A DNA stretch of 5,000 nt from Patescibacteria group bacterium (GTDB taxonomy: Bacteria; Patescibacteriota; Microgenomatia; Levybacterales; UBA12049). The position numbers and the translations under genes were made by a program. Below are positions 4,657 through 5,000 of the stretch, one piece after another. The DNA lies in contig JAHIGH010000226.1 of assembly GCA_018900295.1 (NCBI GenBank), positions 1 to 5,000 on the forward strand, read 5' to 3'. Below the pieces are notes generated by a model that was not told the origin of the DNA, searched no databases, and worked only from the letters and a program-made list of their open reading frames with translations. How positions within the stretch are numbered: position 1 is the first letter of the stretch; each line of letters opens with the position of its first letter.

Positions 4657-4767
4657 GCGCCCTCGTTATATTCTGTTTTAATTTGTAACGGGGTGAGGGC
4701 GCCACGGTTGAGTAGGCTTTGCCACTCAACGTGGTCCTGTTGAATAGCAAAGCTCATTCAATCAGGA
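4657..4767. repeat. Three consecutive stem-loops between RAYT and HTH genes
   Basis: First, GCGCCCTC (4657-4664) pairs with GAGGGCGC (4695-4702) and GTTA with TAAC inside it. Second, CCACG and TTGAGT (4702-4713) pair with ACTCAA and CGTGG (4724-4734), with GGC/GCC over TTT in the centre. Third, TCCTG and TTGAAT (4735-4745) pair with ATTCAA and CAGGA (4756-4767), with AGC/GCT over AAA. The second and third are adjacent and alike, with paired substitutions. There is no T tract on either strand. They lie just past the stop of the minus-strand HTH gene. No gene occupies 4619-4798. Confidence 0.6.
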
Positions 4768-4798
4768 TAAGTTGTAGATGAGAACATCAATTTGCATT

Positions 4799-5000
4799 TT
4801 AAAACGAGATCTGAAGTTTGCCGCCTAATGCCTTTGCAACTTTTTCCAGGAAAGCAATTGAAGGACTAATATTGCCTCCTTCGAGCCTGGAAATAGCAGA
4901 TTGTTTGGTACCAATCTTTTCTGCAAGTTGCTTTTGGCTCATGCCTTTCGCAAGCCTTTTTCTAATGACTTGTTCGATAATGCTGAACTCCAGCTCTAAA
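4799..5000 (-). CDS. XRE-family helix-turn-helix protein, 5' end outside window
   Basis: The visible 66 residues begin LELEFSIIEQVI and end in GGKLQISF before a TAA stop at 4801-4799. The start codon lies beyond the window end. KGMSQKQLAEKIG is the first half of a lambda-repressor-type HTH, TKQSAISRLEGG the recognition helix, and NISPSIAFLEKVAKALG the following helices. This is the HTH_3 fold, and the ending with a short strand after the last helix is typical of HigA-like antitoxins and small stand-alone XRE regulators. It should bind operator DNA as a dimer. Antitoxins of this type are often preceded by a RelE/HigB-like toxin, which would lie past position 5000; nothing visible proves that. 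No terminator is seen, but three stem-loops follow the stop. Confidence 0.85.
   Translation of the reverse strand, partial: LELEFSIIEQVIRKRLAKGMSQKQLAEKIGTKQSAISRLEGGNISPSIAFLEKVAKALGGKLQISF

Overview
The window looks like AT-rich bacterial chromosome from the Candidate Phyla Radiation (Patescibacteria), probably Microgenomates-like. This rests on gene content, not on a marker gene: a small double zinc-ribbon protein, a Wzy/O-antigen-ligase-like membrane protein with a TPR tail, a REP-associated tyrosine transposase, and intergenic DNA packed with short palindromes. The phylum call is moderate in confidence. There is no rRNA, tRNA or CRISPR array.

Layout. At 67-96 a strong extended -10 promoter drives a roughly 190-nt structured leader, then a small zinc-ribbon gene (292-579, + strand) closed by a long intrinsic terminator (675-720). 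From 721 to 1531 I see no credible gene. The stretch holds several families of structured repeats: two elements of about 134 bp that share their ends but differ inside, a nested 16-bp inverted repeat, GC-rich hairpins, and a 38-bp direct repeat present twice. A 722-residue polytopic membrane protein follows on the minus strand (1532-3700); its stop codon lies in the second 38-bp repeat and a short-leader promoter sits at 3726-3755. A terminator-like hairpin (3777-3799) separates it from a REP/RAYT module (3846-4618, minus strand). That module has a HUH/Y1 transposase gene flanked by two near-identical palindromes, with a third copy inside the gene in frame. Then come three consecutive stem-loops (4657-4767) and the 3' part of an XRE-family HTH protein, cut by the window end (4799-5000, minus strand).

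How it fits together. The protein genes look independently transcribed; no operon is visible. The linking theme is palindromic repeats at gene ends: the RAYT stop codon lies in one REP copy, the membrane-protein stop codon lies in an unrelated repeat, and the RAYT gene carries its own presumed substrate inside its reading frame. The points most worth checking are the self-invaded RAYT gene, the zinc-ribbon leader in which an anti-Shine-Dalgarno strand has two competing partners, and the paired 134-bp elements.
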